From Rheinheimera soli (GTDB taxonomy: Bacteria; Pseudomonadota; Gammaproteobacteria; Enterobacterales; Alteromonadaceae): 64,000 bases of DNA. Positions 63,091 to 64,000 of this stretch are shown one piece after another (the stretch's first letter is position 1; every line of letters begins with the position of its first letter). Below the pieces are notes generated by a model. It was not told the DNA's origin, ran no database searches, and saw only the letters and a program-made list of their open reading frames with translations. The stretch lies in assembly GCF_021290985.1 (NCBI RefSeq), contig NZ_JAJOYU010000022.1, positions 1-64,000 of the forward strand, read 5' to 3'. Both the position numbers and the translations under genes were made by a program.

Positions 63091-63696
63091 ATGAAAAGTC
63101 TTAGTGCTTTACTGATTGCATTACCATGTATCACGTTATCTCCCCTGGTCACTGCCCATGCTGATGCATTAAATCTGACTGTCGATGTTGGCTCGGCGAA
63201 ACAACAAGGCGACAGTTTCTCAGATCACGATACCTCTGTTGGTTTAACTCTGGGTTACGAGTTAACGTCTAACTGGTCACTGAATTTAAGCTATACAGAT
63301 TTTGGCAAGGTATTTACAGGCCCTGGTATATTGGTCACTGAATCGGGCGACTATGAAACTCAGCATTTTATCGATACCAAAGCTTTGGGCTTAACAGCTC
63401 AGTATCTGACAGATCCTTTGATTGCTGGTTGGGCTTTTGGCGCTCGTTTTGGCCTGATGCATGTAGACACAAAATTATCCTATGTTGCGCCTGAACTCAT
63501 GGATGGTTTCAGTCACAGCAGATTAGATTCAGGCACAGCGCCACTCGTAGGAGCTCTGGCAACTTATAATCTTACAGAAAAGCTGGCTCTGATCGTCAGT
63601 GCTGATTATATGGCGCCTGAAGTAGAAACTTCAGGACTTGGTGATGAAAAGATTAAAACCACACGCTTTGCAGTTGGTCTGAACTATCACTTCTGA
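63091..63696 (+). CDS. Small outer-membrane beta-barrel protein, copy 2
   Basis: 201 residues, paralogous to the barrel at 60278: both show signal peptide, a LNLTVDVGSAKQQGD-type first strand, GYELTSNWSLNLSYTDFG, ATYNLTEKLALIVSADY and a C-terminal aromatic (GLNYHF). Predicted eight strands. Extracellular loops differ strongly from copy 1. AAGGATATTC precedes the ATG. It is followed by a double hairpin terminator. Confidence 0.8.
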   Translation: MKSLSALLIALPCITLSPLVTAHADALNLTVDVGSAKQQGDSFSDHDTSVGLTLGYELTSNWSLNLSYTDFGKVFTGPGILVTESGDYETQHFIDTKALGLTAQYLTDPLIAGWAFGARFGLMHVDTKLSYVAPELMDGFSHSRLDSGTAPLVGALATYNLTEKLALIVSADYMAPEVETSGLGDEKIKTTRFAVGLNYHF

Positions 63697-63707
63697 TGAG
63701 CCCCTGG

Positions 63708-63766
63708 AACCCCGGTTCAGAGCTTTTAGTCCCTTTGCGGACAAAAACTAAACCGGGGTTTCTTTT
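63708..63766 (+). terminator. Two-tier hairpin terminator
   Basis: Outer stem AACCCCGGTT (63708-63717) and AACCGGGGTT (63751-63760) encloses a smaller stem TTTTAGTCC/GGACAAAA. T-rich tail TCTTTT follows, so it probably acts in the plus direction. Confidence 0.7.
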
Positions 63767-63767
63767 A

Positions 63768-64000
63768 TCAGAGTCGTTCAATCAATAAAGCAATGCCCTG
63801 CCCGCCCCCTATACACATGGTGATCAAGCCATAACGCCCTGCCGTCCTTTGTAATTCAGCCAAAGCTTTTACCACTAAAATAGCCCCTGTAGCTCCAACC
63901 GGATGCCCAAGAGCTATAGCGCCCCCATTTGGATTTACTTTAGTGCTGTCAAACCCCAAAGTCTGACTGACCGCCATCGCCTGTGAGGCAAAAGCTTCGT
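63768..64000 (-). CDS. Acetyl-CoA acetyltransferase/thiolase, C-terminal part (cut by window edge)
   Basis: The reading frame is open to the window end, giving about 77 C-terminal residues. [32 protein letters not shown] (catalytic His) and [14 protein letters not shown] (active Cys) are diagnostic for the thiolase C-terminal domain. It could be AtoB/PhaA-like or a beta-ketothiolase of fatty acid degradation; the truncated sequence does not decide. With the CoA-transferase at 60948, acetoacetate or butyrate metabolism is a reasonable reading. Confidence 0.93.
   Translation of the reverse strand, partial: EAFASQAMAVSQTLGFDSTKVNPNGGAIALGHPVGATGAILVVKALAELQRTAGRYGLITMCIGGGQGIALLIERL

Noticed and set aside
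1-64000. CRISPR array, tRNA or rRNA genes, insertion sequences
   Set aside because: No regularly spaced direct repeats, no cloverleaf or rRNA signature and no transposase open frame were seen.

Overview
The window is a gammaproteobacterial chromosome segment. Gene content and order (sdhCDAB-sucABCD divergent from gltA, comEC-msbA-lpxK-ycaR-kdsB, lolCDE, mfd-csiV, radD, NhaD, MksBEF) point to an Alteromonadales-type marine or freshwater bacterium; Rheinheimera is my best guess from overall protein character, not a proven assignment. There are no rRNA or tRNA genes, no transposase genes and no CRISPR array.

Layout. 1-1.6 kb: a small AT-rich accessory patch with an integron-cassette-like gene, a small hypothetical gene and two diverged copies of an intergenic repeat. 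1.6-13 kb: the lower TCA cycle on the minus strand (sdhCDAB, sucA, sucB, sucCD), with intrinsic-terminator-like hairpins between the blocks, and gltA divergent on the plus strand. 13-15.5 kb: csdA-csdE sulfur transfer and convergent tcdA. 15.5-22.7 kb: an rRNA/tRNA pseudouridine synthase gene, kdsB, ycaR, lpxK, msbA and comEC (lipid A/KDO and DNA uptake). 22.7-26 kb: lolCDE, with palindromic repeat elements inserted between lolC and lolD. 26-34.5 kb: PilZ-like, mfd, csiV, a small lipoprotein, radD and an HDOD protein. 34.6-37.8 kb: lysC with an upstream lysine riboswitch that directly abuts two tandem copies of the same palindromic repeat, then nhaD. 38-42.6 kb: the condensin operon mksF-mksE-mksB without an mksG/jetD nuclease. 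42.7-53.4 kb: a two-component system, an NTF2-like periplasmic protein, a 3'-5' exonuclease with a CBS/nucleotidyltransferase partner, a BCCT transporter with a porin, and an M49-type peptidase lipoprotein. 53.4-60.9 kb: a chitin-degradation locus (ChiA-like GH18, a large multidomain GH18, an AA10 LPMO, an outer-membrane barrel), preceded by a palindrome resembling NagR-type operators. 60.9-64 kb: an acetyl-CoA hydrolase/CoA-transferase, a lipoprotein, a second outer-membrane barrel and the C-terminus of a thiolase.

How it fits together. The first half is housekeeping. The second half mixes envelope and stress functions with secreted chitinolysis: the LPMO opens crystalline chitin and the two GH18 enzymes process it, and shared CBM5/12-type chitin-binding modules tie the chitin proteins together. 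The strongest non-coding finds are the lysine riboswitch upstream of lysC, the roughly 125-bp palindromic repeat family (two tandem copies upstream of lysC, two between lolC and lolD), the candidate chitin operator and the partial attC-like site at the left edge. I did not find a clearly new multi-gene system. The least explained items are the cassette gene, the repeat family and its placement, and the sensor kinase next to the NTF2-like protein.
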